A stretch of 44,721 nt of DNA, taken from positions 1-44,721 of the forward strand of contig CACYXC010000005.1 in assembly GCA_902778285.1 (NCBI GenBank), given 5' to 3'. Below the pieces are notes generated by a model that worked only from the letters and a program-made list of their open reading frames with translations, was not told the origin of the DNA and searched no databases. The translations under genes and the position numbers were made by a program. Shown here piece after piece: positions 25,562 through 34,122 of the stretch (position 1 is the first letter of the stretch; each line of letters begins with the position of its first letter). Source of the stretch: Oscillospiraceae bacterium (GTDB lineage: Bacteria > Bacillota > Clostridia > Oscillospirales > Oscillospiraceae).

Positions 25562-26365
25562 ATGAAGTATATGCATTTCAATTCCTCCTGCGCTTGGGCG
25601 GGGCTTGCCAACCTGCTGGCGCTGCGGGGATATGACACAGAAGACGCAGAGATCGCCCTGGATATGGGGCTGCCTTATCTGATTGCGCAGGAGGACGGTG
25701 CATATCTGGCGGGACCGATGCTGCAGGGCAAGCGCTGGTTTGACCTGTATCTGCTTCCGCGAGGCTTTGTGGTGGAGGAAAAAACGATCCCACGGGAAGA
25801 GCTTTCGCGATTCCTTGAAAAGCAGGACAGCGCTATGCTGGGCCTGTACGTCTCGGAGCGGGATAAACATGCGGTCATCTATACCGGAATGAAAGGCGGA
25901 AAGCTCTCCTTTCTGAACAACAAATGGGAGTCTGATCCCGCTCCGGGCACATTCAGCCTGACCGCAGAGGATCTTCTGCTTCGCGCGGATGAGCCGACCA
26001 CTGTGGCTGTCCTTCACAGATGTAAGCCACAGGAGACAGATTTCTCGAAGCTCAGGAGAGACTCCGTACGAATGCTGGGGAGCATGCGTACGGATCTGCA
26101 TAGCTTCTGCGAACAGCCGCAGGACCCGGAGGCAATGCGCGGCGCGCTGAACCGTCTTTTCCGCCCCTTGTTTCTGGATGGGATTTCCATGATGGAACTG
26201 CTTGGCGAAAGCGGGATCGCCGGGAATATGAAAACCCTGCAAAGCCAGCTGATGTCCCTTCTGCGGGCTGGCATTACGGCTGCTCCGTCTGAAGAAATCG
26301 ATCTTTCGCTTCTGGACCGCACAGTGGAGGACTGGGCAGATCTGATCCGCAAAAAAGATGCATAG
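25562..26365 (+). CDS. Uncharacterised protein with C39-like cysteine-peptidase N terminus
   Basis: A 267-residue soluble protein. Its opening HFNSSCAWAGLANLLALRGY puts a cysteine (residue 10) at the head of a helix, as in C39/papain-like and BtrH-type domains; KHAVIYTG near residue 105 and FLNNK near 120 could supply the His and Asn/Asp. The C-terminal 110 residues are helical and not recognised. The protein has no signal peptide or ABC-transporter domains, so it is not a bacteriocin exporter. CAGGAGG lies upstream of the ATG. The gene is less GC-rich than its neighbours and is monocistronic. Function unknown; the peptidase likeness is a structural guess. Confidence 0.6.
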   Translation: MKYMHFNSSCAWAGLANLLALRGYDTEDAEIALDMGLPYLIAQEDGAYLAGPMLQGKRWFDLYLLPRGFVVEEKTIPREELSRFLEKQDSAMLGLYVSERDKHAVIYTGMKGGKLSFLNNKWESDPAPGTFSLTAEDLLLRADEPTTVAVLHRCKPQETDFSKLRRDSVRMLGSMRTDLHSFCEQPQDPEAMRGALNRLFRPLFLDGISMMELLGESGIAGNMKTLQSQLMSLLRAGITAAPSEEIDLSLLDRTVEDWADLIRKKDA

Positions 26366-26380
26366 CAGAAGAGCCGAAGA

Positions 26381-26424
26381 AAAAGGCAGGAGAATTCACG
26401 TTGTCGCGGATTCTCCTGCCTTTT
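26381..26424. terminator. Bidirectional terminator between convergent genes
   Basis: AAAAGGCAGGAGAAT (26381-26395) pairs perfectly with ATTCTCCTGCCTTTT (26410-26424). Confidence 0.85.
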
Positions 26425-26437
26425 CGGTATTGACTTT

Positions 26438-28006
26438 TCAGGACCACTCGCCCTTGTATTCCGAGAACTTCACGTAGACCACGCCGTCGATCACGCGGAT
26501 GGAGCCCGCGTCGGGATAGACCGGCATGTCCTGCGTGCGCGCATCCGCGGCGAGCGCCTTCGCCTCGGCGCGCTCGGCAAAGACCATGTTGGCCCCCAGA
26601 TACCAGCGGATGAACAGCGGCTCGGTGGAGCCGTTGAACTGGGAGTGGACCAGGATCTGCCCGTCCACGCCGTAGATGTCCGGGTCGTTGACGAAGAGCT
26701 CCGGGATCTCCTCGAGAAAATCGCTGGCCGAGTCGTAGAGCGCCACGGGCATGTCCTCCCGGTACTCGGGCAGGGATCGGATCTGCGTCACGAGCGTTGT
26801 GGCGAGGGAATAGGCGCTCTCGTAGTGCAGCTCAAGCTGCAGATAGCTGCGGTTGGCGTAGATGACGTTCAGCAGCACGATGAGCGCCAGCGCCGCGCAG
26901 CCGAGATCCTTTCCGGCGTTTTTCCATTTGACCGGCAGCTGCTCGAGGCCCAGAAAGACCAGAACATACAGGCATACGAAGCCGTAGAGCACCAGCGTGT
27001 GGATCCTTCCCCAGTCGATGATGAGATAGAGGCAGCACAGCGCAAGCGGCAGCAGCAGCAGGATGAAGAGCAGCAGCAGGGTCTGCCGCGGCTTTTTCGC
27101 CCGGAGCTGGCTGTACACCAGCCCCGCGGCACACAGCAGGAAGGCCAGAAAATGCAGCGCCCGCGAGAGCTTGGAGACGATCAGCATGTTGTAGCGGGAG
27201 GTCAGGTTGTACACGAACATCCCGTAGGCCGTGGCGACGCCCTTCAAAAGACCGGGCCCCATGTAGAGCGCCTCGTTGGTGTACTCGTTGGCGTCGATGC
27301 CGACGATGCGCAGCGCGATGTTGATGGACACGCGGTAGAGCCCCGCGCCGAGGGCGAGCAGCAGCAGATAGCGCAGGCCTGTCCGGAAAACGGCGGGGGA
27401 GCGGTCCTCCGCCCCGGCGTCCAGAATGTCCTTCACCAGCAGCAGCAGGAGCAGCCCCGCCGCGATGGACACATAGCCCTGGTAGATGCTCAGCGCGAAC
27501 ACGAGCGGCGGCACGAAGCACAGAAAGCCGCGCCAACCGCGGAGGCTGCGCGCCGCCCACACGGCGAACACCACCAGCAGGAAGGCCAGCGCGTAGCTGC
27601 TCGCGACGAACATGAAGCTGAAGTTGCCGATCTGGGACGGAAAGACGATAATCAGCGCGGGCAGCAGGATCTGCGCGAGCGGGCTTTTGAACGCGAACAT
27701 GCGCACGATCAGGCAGGCGGCGGCGGAGAGCAGCAGCAGGCTCACCACGCCGTGCAGCCAGGGCATGGTGAAGTTCGGGATCAGCGCCTGCACCAGCACC
27801 AGCCCCCAGCGGCCGGAGCCCACGGTCTCCCCCTTGCCGAAGAGATAGCGGACGCCGTCGTAGTTGGGCAGGTTGTTGGTGATCACGTACATGTGCGCCA
27901 GCAGCCCCGCGATCAGCGAGGACAGGAGCGGCAGGCGGTTGGCCCGCAGCACGCCGCCGAGGCGGCGCAGGCAGCGCTCCAGCAGGCTTTCGTTTGTGTC
28001 GGTCAT
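26438..28006 (-). CDS. Polytopic glucosyltransferase-domain (GtrII-like) membrane protein
   Basis: A 522-residue membrane protein with about eleven helices. An N-terminal LAHMYVITNNLPNYDGVRYLFGKGETVGSGRWGL loop, followed by repeated hydrophobic segments and a ~100-residue C-terminal extracytoplasmic part, is the layout of GtrII-type glucosyltransferase-domain proteins. These transfer glucose from a lipid carrier to surface polymers. The Asp of NYDGVR in the first loop is the candidate catalytic acid. AGGAGG lies upstream of the ATG at 28006; the longer frame would run through a palindromic repeat. No glycan cluster surrounds it, so its acceptor is unknown. Confidence 0.72.
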   Translation of the reverse strand: MTDTNESLLERCLRRLGGVLRANRLPLLSSLIAGLLAHMYVITNNLPNYDGVRYLFGKGETVGSGRWGLVLVQALIPNFTMPWLHGVVSLLLLSAAACLIVRMFAFKSPLAQILLPALIIVFPSQIGNFSFMFVASSYALAFLLVVFAVWAARSLRGWRGFLCFVPPLVFALSIYQGYVSIAAGLLLLLLVKDILDAGAEDRSPAVFRTGLRYLLLLALGAGLYRVSINIALRIVGIDANEYTNEALYMGPGLLKGVATAYGMFVYNLTSRYNMLIVSKLSRALHFLAFLLCAAGLVYSQLRAKKPRQTLLLLFILLLLPLALCCLYLIIDWGRIHTLVLYGFVCLYVLVFLGLEQLPVKWKNAGKDLGCAALALIVLLNVIYANRSYLQLELHYESAYSLATTLVTQIRSLPEYREDMPVALYDSASDFLEEIPELFVNDPDIYGVDGQILVHSQFNGSTEPLFIRWYLGANMVFAERAEAKALAADARTQDMPVYPDAGSIRVIDGVVYVKFSEYKGEWS

Positions 28007-28052
28007 AAAATGGCCTCCTAAGGGAAAGAAGGGGGTAAAAATGCCCTCTTGA

Positions 28053-28197
28053 CCGTAGGGGCGGCTATCAGCCGCCCGGCGGTACAACAAAACGACATAG
28101 GGGAACGGCAATGCGAATTCGTTCATCCGGGCAGGTCCGCACTCTGTTTTGCGAAAAACCTAAGAGGCCGCGCGGGCGGCTGATAGCCGCCCCTACG
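28053..28197. repeat. Head-to-head pair of CGTAGGGGC palindromes
   Basis: Forward copy 28053-28080 and reversed copy 28170-28197, both with stem GGCGGCT/AGCCGCC, are separated by 89 bases. This is nearly the same pair as at 9970-10110 but without a long terminator between. Nothing coding is seen in 28007-28235. Confidence 0.85.
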
Positions 28198-28235
28198 AAT
28201 AAACGACAGGAGGCGGCACCGCGGCCCCTCAAAAC

Positions 28236-30128
28236 TCAGTTCTCAAAACTCTCGTCCAGCTCCTGCAGGAACAGCGCGGCCTCGCCGTCGGAGGGCATGC
28301 GGAAGCCGATGCGCGGCGAGACGGTAAAGACCTCCACGGCCGGGCCGTCCATCAGGCAGCTGCGCTTGAACTGCTGGGAGAAAAGCCGCCTGCACCAGCT
28401 CGTGAGCCAGCGGCGCAGCTCCTCGTCCGTAAACTCGTTGGCATAGGCGAGCTTTGCCAGGCGCAGGGTCTTGGAGGGCGTGAAGCCCTCGATCAGGATG
28501 CAGTGGGTGAAGAAGTCCTGCAGGCTGTAGGAGCCCACGGCCTCCTCGCTCTTCTGCTCGATCTGATCGTCGTGGATGGGCAGCAGCTCGGGCGTGACCG
28601 GGCAGTCCAGCACGTCGTAGAGCGCGGCCTTGAGCACGCGGTCTTCGGTGGTGTCCGCAATATGACGGACGTTTGCGCGCACCTGGGTCTTGGTCAGGCC
28701 CAGATTCACGTCGTACATGCTGGTGTGGTCGCCGTTGTAGGTGCACCAGCCGTCGATATACTCGCTGAGGTCCTCGGTGCCCACGTCGAGGCCGTTGCAC
28801 TTGTTGGCGATGTCCATCAGGACCTGCGTGCGCTCGCGCGCCTGGGCGTTTTCATAGGCGACGGAGTAGTCGTCATGGGCGTGGCCGATGTCGTCGAAAT
28901 GCTGATAGACGCTCTTGCCGATGTCGATGACGCGCACCTCGCAGCCGAGCTGCTCGGCCACGACGACGGCGTTGGACTTGGTGCGGCTGGAGGTGCCGAA
29001 GCAGGGCATGGTGCAGGCCACGACGTTCGTGGAGGGCAGGCCCATTTTCTTCACCGCCATCGCGCACACCAGCACGCAGAGCGTGGAGTCCACGCCGCCG
29101 GAGATCCCGACCACGCAGTGGTCCAGATGGGCGTACTCCATGCGCTTGACGAGACCGGCGACCTGGATGTCCAGCATGCGCTCACAGTAAGCGGGCAGCG
29201 CCTGCGCGGTCTCGGGCAGGTGCGGGTGCATGAGAAATCTGCGGGTGAGCACAGTCTCCGACGCCTCTTTACCCCAGGAATACTCGAAGCAGTCGCTTTC
29301 AAACTCGAAATCGGAGCAGCCGCGGCGCAGGTTTACCAGAAGCTGCGCGTCGATCTCCGTGATTGCGAAGCTGTCCTCCCCCTCTTCGACGGCCAGCAGC
29401 TTCCCGTTCTCCGCCGCGAGGCAGAGCCCGGAGTAGACGTGGTCGGTGCTGCTTTCGCCCCTGCCGGGGGCGGCCAGCAGGACGCCGGCCCTGAGGTGCT
29501 TCGACTCATAGCGCGCCTGCAGCTCGGCGTCGGCGCGGGAGGAGAGGGTCTCCGGGAAGGAGGCCATCTGCACGATCAGCGTCGCGCCGGCGCGGGCCAG
29601 GCGGAGAGCGGGCGGCTCCAAGGCATCCCGGTCGCTTCCCAGCTCCACGCCCACCTTCAGCTCGCTCAGCGCCTCGCAGCAGAAGAGGCTGTCGCCGCTC
29701 TCCAGCACGGTCTCGTACTCGCCGATCTTCACATAGCGGTTTTCCATGGCGGGGGCCGAGAAGGGGCTGCCGTCCACGTTCTCGCGGGGGATCAGCGCCA
29801 GGATCTCGCCGTCATGGAGCGCGGCGGCTGCGCTGTACACGCGGGCGCCCACGGCCAGCGGCAGGCCGACAAAGGCCAGCAGATCCATGCCCTCGGTGGC
29901 CTTCGCCACCCGGGCCAGGGCCTTCTTCGCGCCGTCGAGCAGCACGCGGTGGGTATAGAGGTCATAGCAGCTCGCACCGGTCAGCGTCAGCTCCGGGAAG
30001 GCGAGCACCCTGACCCCTTTTTCGTCGGCCGCCCGGAGGCAGTCGATCACGCGGTCGGCGTTGTATTCCGCGTCGGCCACCCGGATGACCGGGGCCGCCG
30101 CCGCGACTTTCACAAAACCGTCTTTCAT
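28236..30128 (-). CDS. nadE: NAD+ synthase with a degenerate glutaminase domain
   Basis: A 630-residue two-domain enzyme making NAD+ from deamido-NAD+ and ATP. The C-terminal synthetase domain is intact: SGGVDS at 343-348, PCFGTSSRTKSNA and the GTEDLSE and YNGDHTSMYDVN segments. The N-terminal nitrilase-type glutaminase domain (1-~280) keeps E46 (AFPELTLTG). The Lys position reads R115 (IPREN), and the nucleophile that should be Cys in a GVEICEDLW-like motif reads Gly164 (GVELGSD). Glutamine hydrolysis is therefore unlikely and free ammonia is the probable nitrogen donor. It is separated from glyS by a short repeat; a ribosome site AAAGGA precedes the ATG. Confidence 0.9.
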   Translation of the reverse strand: MKDGFVKVAAAAPVIRVADAEYNADRVIDCLRAADEKGVRVLAFPELTLTGASCYDLYTHRVLLDGAKKALARVAKATEGMDLLAFVGLPLAVGARVYSAAAALHDGEILALIPRENVDGSPFSAPAMENRYVKIGEYETVLESGDSLFCCEALSELKVGVELGSDRDALEPPALRLARAGATLIVQMASFPETLSSRADAELQARYESKHLRAGVLLAAPGRGESSTDHVYSGLCLAAENGKLLAVEEGEDSFAITEIDAQLLVNLRRGCSDFEFESDCFEYSWGKEASETVLTRRFLMHPHLPETAQALPAYCERMLDIQVAGLVKRMEYAHLDHCVVGISGGVDSTLCVLVCAMAVKKMGLPSTNVVACTMPCFGTSSRTKSNAVVVAEQLGCEVRVIDIGKSVYQHFDDIGHAHDDYSVAYENAQARERTQVLMDIANKCNGLDVGTEDLSEYIDGWCTYNGDHTSMYDVNLGLTKTQVRANVRHIADTTEDRVLKAALYDVLDCPVTPELLPIHDDQIEQKSEEAVGSYSLQDFFTHCILIEGFTPSKTLRLAKLAYANEFTDEELRRWLTSWCRRLFSQQFKRSCLMDGPAVEVFTVSPRIGFRMPSDGEAALFLQELDESFEN

Positions 30129-30150
30129 TTCAATAATCCTTTCCTCTTAG

Positions 30151-30195
30151 CCTTCCCCTCTGGGGAAGGGGGACCGCGGAGCGGTGGATGAGGTC
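30151..30195. repeat. CCTTCCCC...GGGGAAGG repeat
   Basis: CCTTCCCCTCTGGGGAAGG followed by GGGACCGCGGAGCGGTGGATGAGG, the same family as at 13607 and 15827; it lies between nadE and glyS and may act as the glyS terminator. Confidence 0.7.
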
Positions 30196-30201
30196 CTTTC
30201 C

Positions 30202-31638
30202 TTACAGCCTGATGCGCTCGGAGATGTAGGCTTTGACCTCGGAGATGGGGATGCGGACCTGCTGCATGCTGTCGCGCTCGCGCACGGTCACGCAGCCGTC
30301 GGCCTCGTCGGTCTCGGTGCCGACGGTGTTGAAGTCGAAGGTGACGCAGAAGGGCGTGCCGATCTCGTCCTCGCGGCGGTAGCGCTTGCCGATGGAGCCG
30401 GTCTCGTCGTAGTCGCACATGAAGTCCTTCGAGAGCTCCTGATACAGCGCCAGCGCGGGGCCGGTGAGGACCTCCTTGCGGCTCAGCGGCAGGATCGCGC
30501 ACTTGAAGGGCGCGAGCGCGGGGTGCAGATGCAGCACGGTGCGCACGTCGTCGTTGCCCTTCTTGTCCTGACCCACGACCTCCTCGTCGTAGGCGTCGCA
30601 CAGCACGGAGAGCACGGTGCGCTCCACGCCGAGGGACGGCTCGATGACGTAGGGGATATAGTGCTCGTTCTTCTCCTGATCGTAGTAGGTCAGATCCTGA
30701 CCGGAGACCTCCTGATGGCGGCTCAGGTCGTAGTTGGTGCGGTCGGCGACGCCCCAGAGCTCGCCCCAGCCGAAGGGGAAGAGGAACTCAAAGTCCGTGG
30801 TGGCCTTGGAGTAGAAGCTCAGCTCCTCGGGATCGTGATCGCGCAGGCGGAGGTTCTCGTCCTTCAGGCCGATGGTAAGCAGGAACTCGTGGCAGAAGCT
30901 GCGCCAGTAGTCGAACCACTCCAGATCGGTTTCAGGCTCGCAGAAAAACTCCAGCTCCATCTGCTCGAACTCGCGCACGCGGAAGATGAAGTTGCCCGGC
31001 GTGATCTCGTTGCGGAAGCTCTTGCCGATTTGGCCGATGCCGAAGGGCAGCTTCCGGCGCGTGGTGCGCTGGACGTTGACGAAGTTGGTAAAGATGCCCT
31101 GCGCGGTCTCGGGGCGCAGATACACGGTGTTCTTCGCGTCCTCGGTGACGCCCTGGAAGGTCTTGAACATCAGGTTGAACTGACGGATATCGGTGAAGTT
31201 GTGCTTGCCGCAGGAGGGGCAGGGGATGTTGTGCTCCTCGACGAAGTCCTTCATCTCGCTCTGGGAGAAGGCGTCGATCGGCTTTTCGAGCTGGTAGCCG
31301 CTGACGGCGCACCAGTCCTCGATCACCTTGTCGGCGCGGAAGCGCTCGTGGCACTCGCGGCAGTCCATCAGCGGGTCGGAGAAGCCGCCCAGATGGCCGG
31401 AGGCGACCCAGGTCTGTGGGTTCATCAGGATCGCGGCGTCGAGCCCGACGTTGTAGCGGTTCTCCTGAATGAACTTCTGCCACCAGGCGCGCTTGACGTT
31501 GTTTTTCAGCTCCACGCCCAGAGGCCCGTAGTCCCAGGTGTTGGCGAGGCCGCCGTAGATCTCGGAGCCGGCGAAGATGAAGCCGCGGTTTTTGCACAGC
31601 GCGACGATCTTGTCCATGGTTTTTTCGGTGTTTTTCAT
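30202..31638 (-). CDS. glyS: Glycyl-tRNA synthetase (single-chain alpha2 type)
   Basis: A 478-residue class II aminoacyl-tRNA synthetase of the homodimeric type. [23 protein letters not shown] at residues 18-40 is the family opening. [16 protein letters not shown] carries the motif 2 region, [14 protein letters not shown] follows, and [17 protein letters not shown] plus a C-terminal anticodon-binding domain ([16 protein letters not shown]) complete it. It charges tRNA-Gly in the cytoplasm. AAAGGA lies eight bases before the ATG. The leader is only about 70 bases with two short hairpins, so there is no T-box. It is transcribed together with, or just ahead of, nadE. Confidence 0.96.
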   Translation of the reverse strand: MKNTEKTMDKIVALCKNRGFIFAGSEIYGGLANTWDYGPLGVELKNNVKRAWWQKFIQENRYNVGLDAAILMNPQTWVASGHLGGFSDPLMDCRECHERFRADKVIEDWCAVSGYQLEKPIDAFSQSEMKDFVEEHNIPCPSCGKHNFTDIRQFNLMFKTFQGVTEDAKNTVYLRPETAQGIFTNFVNVQRTTRRKLPFGIGQIGKSFRNEITPGNFIFRVREFEQMELEFFCEPETDLEWFDYWRSFCHEFLLTIGLKDENLRLRDHDPEELSFYSKATTDFEFLFPFGWGELWGVADRTNYDLSRHQEVSGQDLTYYDQEKNEHYIPYVIEPSLGVERTVLSVLCDAYDEEVVGQDKKGNDDVRTVLHLHPALAPFKCAILPLSRKEVLTGPALALYQELSKDFMCDYDETGSIGKRYRREDEIGTPFCVTFDFNTVGTETDEADGCVTVRERDSMQQVRIPISEVKAYISERIRL

Positions 31639-31713
31639 AGTTCAGTCCTTTCCCGCGGCTGGCTGCCGCGGAGAGTTTATTCCGGGCGCATGCCGCCCGG
31701 TTCACAGCTACAC

Positions 31714-31742
31714 AATATAACACATTCCGATAGCATGCGCAA
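31714..31742 (-). promoter_or_regulatory. Promoter of glyS
   Basis: On the minus strand TTGCGC (31737-31742), a 17-base spacer and TATATT (31714-31719). Confidence 0.6.
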
Positions 31743-31871
31743 GGAAAGATAAAGATATATCATGCACACTGCAGATCCCGTTTATTCGCGGCGCATGCGG
31801 CGGTGTTTTTTTCGTGCACGCGGCACAAAAATAGTGTATACTATAGGTAGAGAAAAGATCGGGGAAGGATT

Positions 31872-33317
31872 ATGGCGAAAGAGAGAAAAACCGAAAAACG
31901 GGGTCTGCGGCGCCGGATGCTGCCGCTCTGCGCGCTGCTCTTCGCGGCGGCCCTGCTCCTCGCGCTCGACGCACGTCACGTGCGTTTCTATCTGAGCGGC
32001 CCCCGTGATCTGGAGCTGCCCGTGGGCAGCGAGTATGCCGAGCCCGGCTGTCGGGCCGTGAGCGCGGGCAGCCTTTTCGGAGAACTCGGGCCGGAGCTGC
32101 ACGTGACGGCCGAGGGCGCGGTGGACGGGCAGACGCTCGGCGTCTACACCCGGACCTACACGGCGCGCTGGCTGCTCTGGGAGGGTCGGGCGGAGCGCCG
32201 GGTCTATGTGGTGGACCGAACGCCGCCGGTCATCACGCTTACGCACCGGGAGGGCTACGCGCCGAGCTGGCTGGACGGCTACGAGGAGGAGGGCTTTCGC
32301 GCCGCGGACAACATCGACGGCGAAGTGACGGCGCAGGTGGAGCGCGTATATCTCGGAGACCGCGTGGAATACAGCGTCAGCGACGCGGCGGGCAACCGGA
32401 CGACGGTCACGCGGCAGATCCCCTACTCTGTCGGCAGGCCGCGCATTCGGCCCGTCGGCGGCGAGCGGCTGCGGCTTCCCGCCTCCTTCAGCTTCACCGA
32501 TCCCGGCTGGACCGCCTTTGACGACATGGGAAACGACCTGACGGAGCTTGTGAGGGTCGAGGGCGCGGTAGACCCCACGCGCCCCGGTGTTTACGAGCTG
32601 CGCTATGCCGTCGAAAACCGGGCAGGCGACGAAGTCTCCTTCACGCGAATCGTTGAGATCGTCCCGGCGGAGCTGCCGGAGAGCGTGACGCCGGAGGAGA
32701 AGACCATCTATCTGAGCTTCGACGACGGGCCGGGCCCCCATACCGCGCAGCTTCTGGACGTGCTGAAAGCCTACGGCGTGAAGGCGACCTTTTTCGTCAC
32801 CTGCCGCTATCCGGACTATCTCGACATGGTGGGCCGGGCCTTCCGGGAGGGGCACAGCATCGGCGTGCACTCGGCCAGCCATGACTACTACGGGATCTAC
32901 GCCTCCGAGGAGGCCTTCTACGAGGATTTCAAGGCCTGCGAGGAGATGATCCATGCCCAGACCGGGCAGTACACGACGCTCTTTCGCTTCCCGGGCGGCA
33001 GCTCCAATACCGTCAGCTCCTTCAACGAGGGGATCATGACCCGCCTGACAAAGAGCATGAATGCCATGGGCTACCAGTATTTCGACTGGAACGTGGACAG
33101 CGACGACGCGGGGAAGACCCGCACGATCCAGGGCGTGGTTCAAAACGTCGAGAACGGCTGTCAGGGGAAGGACTGCTGCCTGGTGCTGCAGCACGACGTG
33201 AAGGACTACAGCGTCGCCGCCGTGCGGCAGCTCATCGAGTGGGGCCTTGAAAACGGCTACCGCTTCGCGGCGCTCGACATGACGAGCCCGCCCGCGCATC
33301 ACGAGCCGGCAAATTAG
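31872..33317 (+). CDS. Membrane-anchored polysaccharide deacetylase with Ig-like domains
   Basis: A 481-residue protein with a single N-terminal helix (residues 15-33). Three beta-sandwich domains of the DUF5011/Ig-like type follow (about 38-115, 117-190, 191-272), recognised by LPVGSEYAEPG, DRTPPVITL and the SDAAGN turn. The C-terminal NodB domain (about 275-475) has YLSFDDGPG (the Asp-Asp motif), GVHSASHDYYG (the metal-binding HxxxH) and RFPGGSSN. It probably removes acetyl groups from peptidoglycan on the cell surface. GGGGAAGG lies before the ATG. Downstream, three TTTTCAG repeats follow the stop. Single gene. Confidence 0.92.
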   Translation: MAKERKTEKRGLRRRMLPLCALLFAAALLLALDARHVRFYLSGPRDLELPVGSEYAEPGCRAVSAGSLFGELGPELHVTAEGAVDGQTLGVYTRTYTARWLLWEGRAERRVYVVDRTPPVITLTHREGYAPSWLDGYEEEGFRAADNIDGEVTAQVERVYLGDRVEYSVSDAAGNRTTVTRQIPYSVGRPRIRPVGGERLRLPASFSFTDPGWTAFDDMGNDLTELVRVEGAVDPTRPGVYELRYAVENRAGDEVSFTRIVEIVPAELPESVTPEEKTIYLSFDDGPGPHTAQLLDVLKAYGVKATFFVTCRYPDYLDMVGRAFREGHSIGVHSASHDYYGIYASEEAFYEDFKACEEMIHAQTGQYTTLFRFPGGSSNTVSSFNEGIMTRLTKSMNAMGYQYFDWNVDSDDAGKTRTIQGVVQNVENGCQGKDCCLVLQHDVKDYSVAAVRQLIEWGLENGYRFAALDMTSPPAHHEPAN

Positions 33318-33339
33318 TTTTCAGTTTTCAGTTTTCAGC
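33318..33339. repeat. TTTTCAG tandem repeat after the stop codon
   Basis: Three perfect 7-bp units of TTTTCAG follow the stop codon. The same motif, reversed and with degenerate units, lies at 1879-1911 directly after another stop codon. Confidence 0.6.
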
Positions 33340-33442
33340 TATGAGGAGAAGCGGAGGCACTCCGCGCAGGCAGAGGAAAAGACGCGGCGCCGGAACCTTT
33401 TCCGACGCCGCGCGTCAAATGAGCGGATGGCAGGATTGCGGC

Positions 33443-33471
33443 TTGACAAAGCGGGGCTGCAAGAATACAAT
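33443..33471 (+). promoter_or_regulatory. Promoter of the ECF S component-coaX operon
   Basis: Consensus TTGACA (33443-33448), 17 bases, TACAAT (33466-33471). It lies inside the longer upstream frame, which supports the internal start at 33524. A GC-rich hairpin at about 33380-33415 lies just upstream. Confidence 0.8.
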
Positions 33472-33523
33472 GCCATTGCGCCGCACCCGGCTGGACCGGG
33501 GCGACAGCAGAAAGGAATTGAAT

Positions 33524-34108
33524 ATGGAATCCAAACGCATTGCAACCCGCACCCTGACGGGGATGGCGCTCTTTACCGCCATCGTCGTCGTCCTCCAGTT
33601 TCTGGGCGCTTTCGTCCGCTTCGGCCCCTTCTCGATCTCTCTGGTGCTGATCCCCATCGTCGTGGGCGCCGCACTCTACGGCCCCGCCGCGGGCGCATGG
33701 CTCGGCTTCGTGTTCGGCCTGGTGGTCCTCCTGTCGGGCGACGCCGCGGCTTTTCTGGCGGTGAACCCGCTGGGGACGATCCTGACCGTGCTGGTCAAGG
33801 GCGCGCTCGCCGGCTTCTGCGCCGGTCTTGTCTACCGCGCGCTGGAGAAGACGAACGCGTGGCTCGCCGCGATCCTTGCGGCGGTGACCGCCCCCGTGGT
33901 GAACACCGGCATCTTTCTTGTGGGCTGCCTGCTCTTTTTTATGCCCACCGTCACCGAGTGGGCCACCGCGATGGGCTTCCCCAGTGTGGGCAACTACATG
34001 ATTTTCGGCCTGGTCGGCGGAAACTTCCTGTTTGAACTGCTGTTCAACATCGTCCTCAGCCCGGTCATCGTCCGGCTCGTCAAGATCGGACGGAAAGAAA
34101 ACCACTAA
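33524..34108 (+). CDS. ECF transporter S component, candidate pantothenate uptake
   Basis: A 194-residue protein with six hydrophobic segments and the N-terminal TRTLTGMALFTAIVVVLQFLGAF, a pattern of energy-coupling-factor substrate-binding subunits. It would capture a vitamin and work with the shared EcfA/A'/T module encoded elsewhere. It is 14 bases ahead of coaX, the pantothenate kinase gene, so pantothenate is the likely cargo, as found for similar pairs. AAAGGA lies seven bases before the ATG at 33524; the longer frame contains the promoter. Specificity is inferred from context. Confidence 0.82.
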   Translation: MESKRIATRTLTGMALFTAIVVVLQFLGAFVRFGPFSISLVLIPIVVGAALYGPAAGAWLGFVFGLVVLLSGDAAAFLAVNPLGTILTVLVKGALAGFCAGLVYRALEKTNAWLAAILAAVTAPVVNTGIFLVGCLLFFMPTVTEWATAMGFPSVGNYMIFGLVGGNFLFELLFNIVLSPVIVRLVKIGRKENH

Positions 34109-34122
34109 AAGGAGCGTGCCCC

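Noticed and set aside
31639-31742. Glycine T-box before glyS
   Set aside because: The leader is about 70 bases, with no T-box sequence or specifier stem, only two small hairpins.
33341-33523. N-terminal extension of the ECF S component
   Set aside because: The extension is Arg-rich, holds the consensus promoter and lacks conservation in character; the ATG at 33524 has a ribosome site and starts the first helix region.
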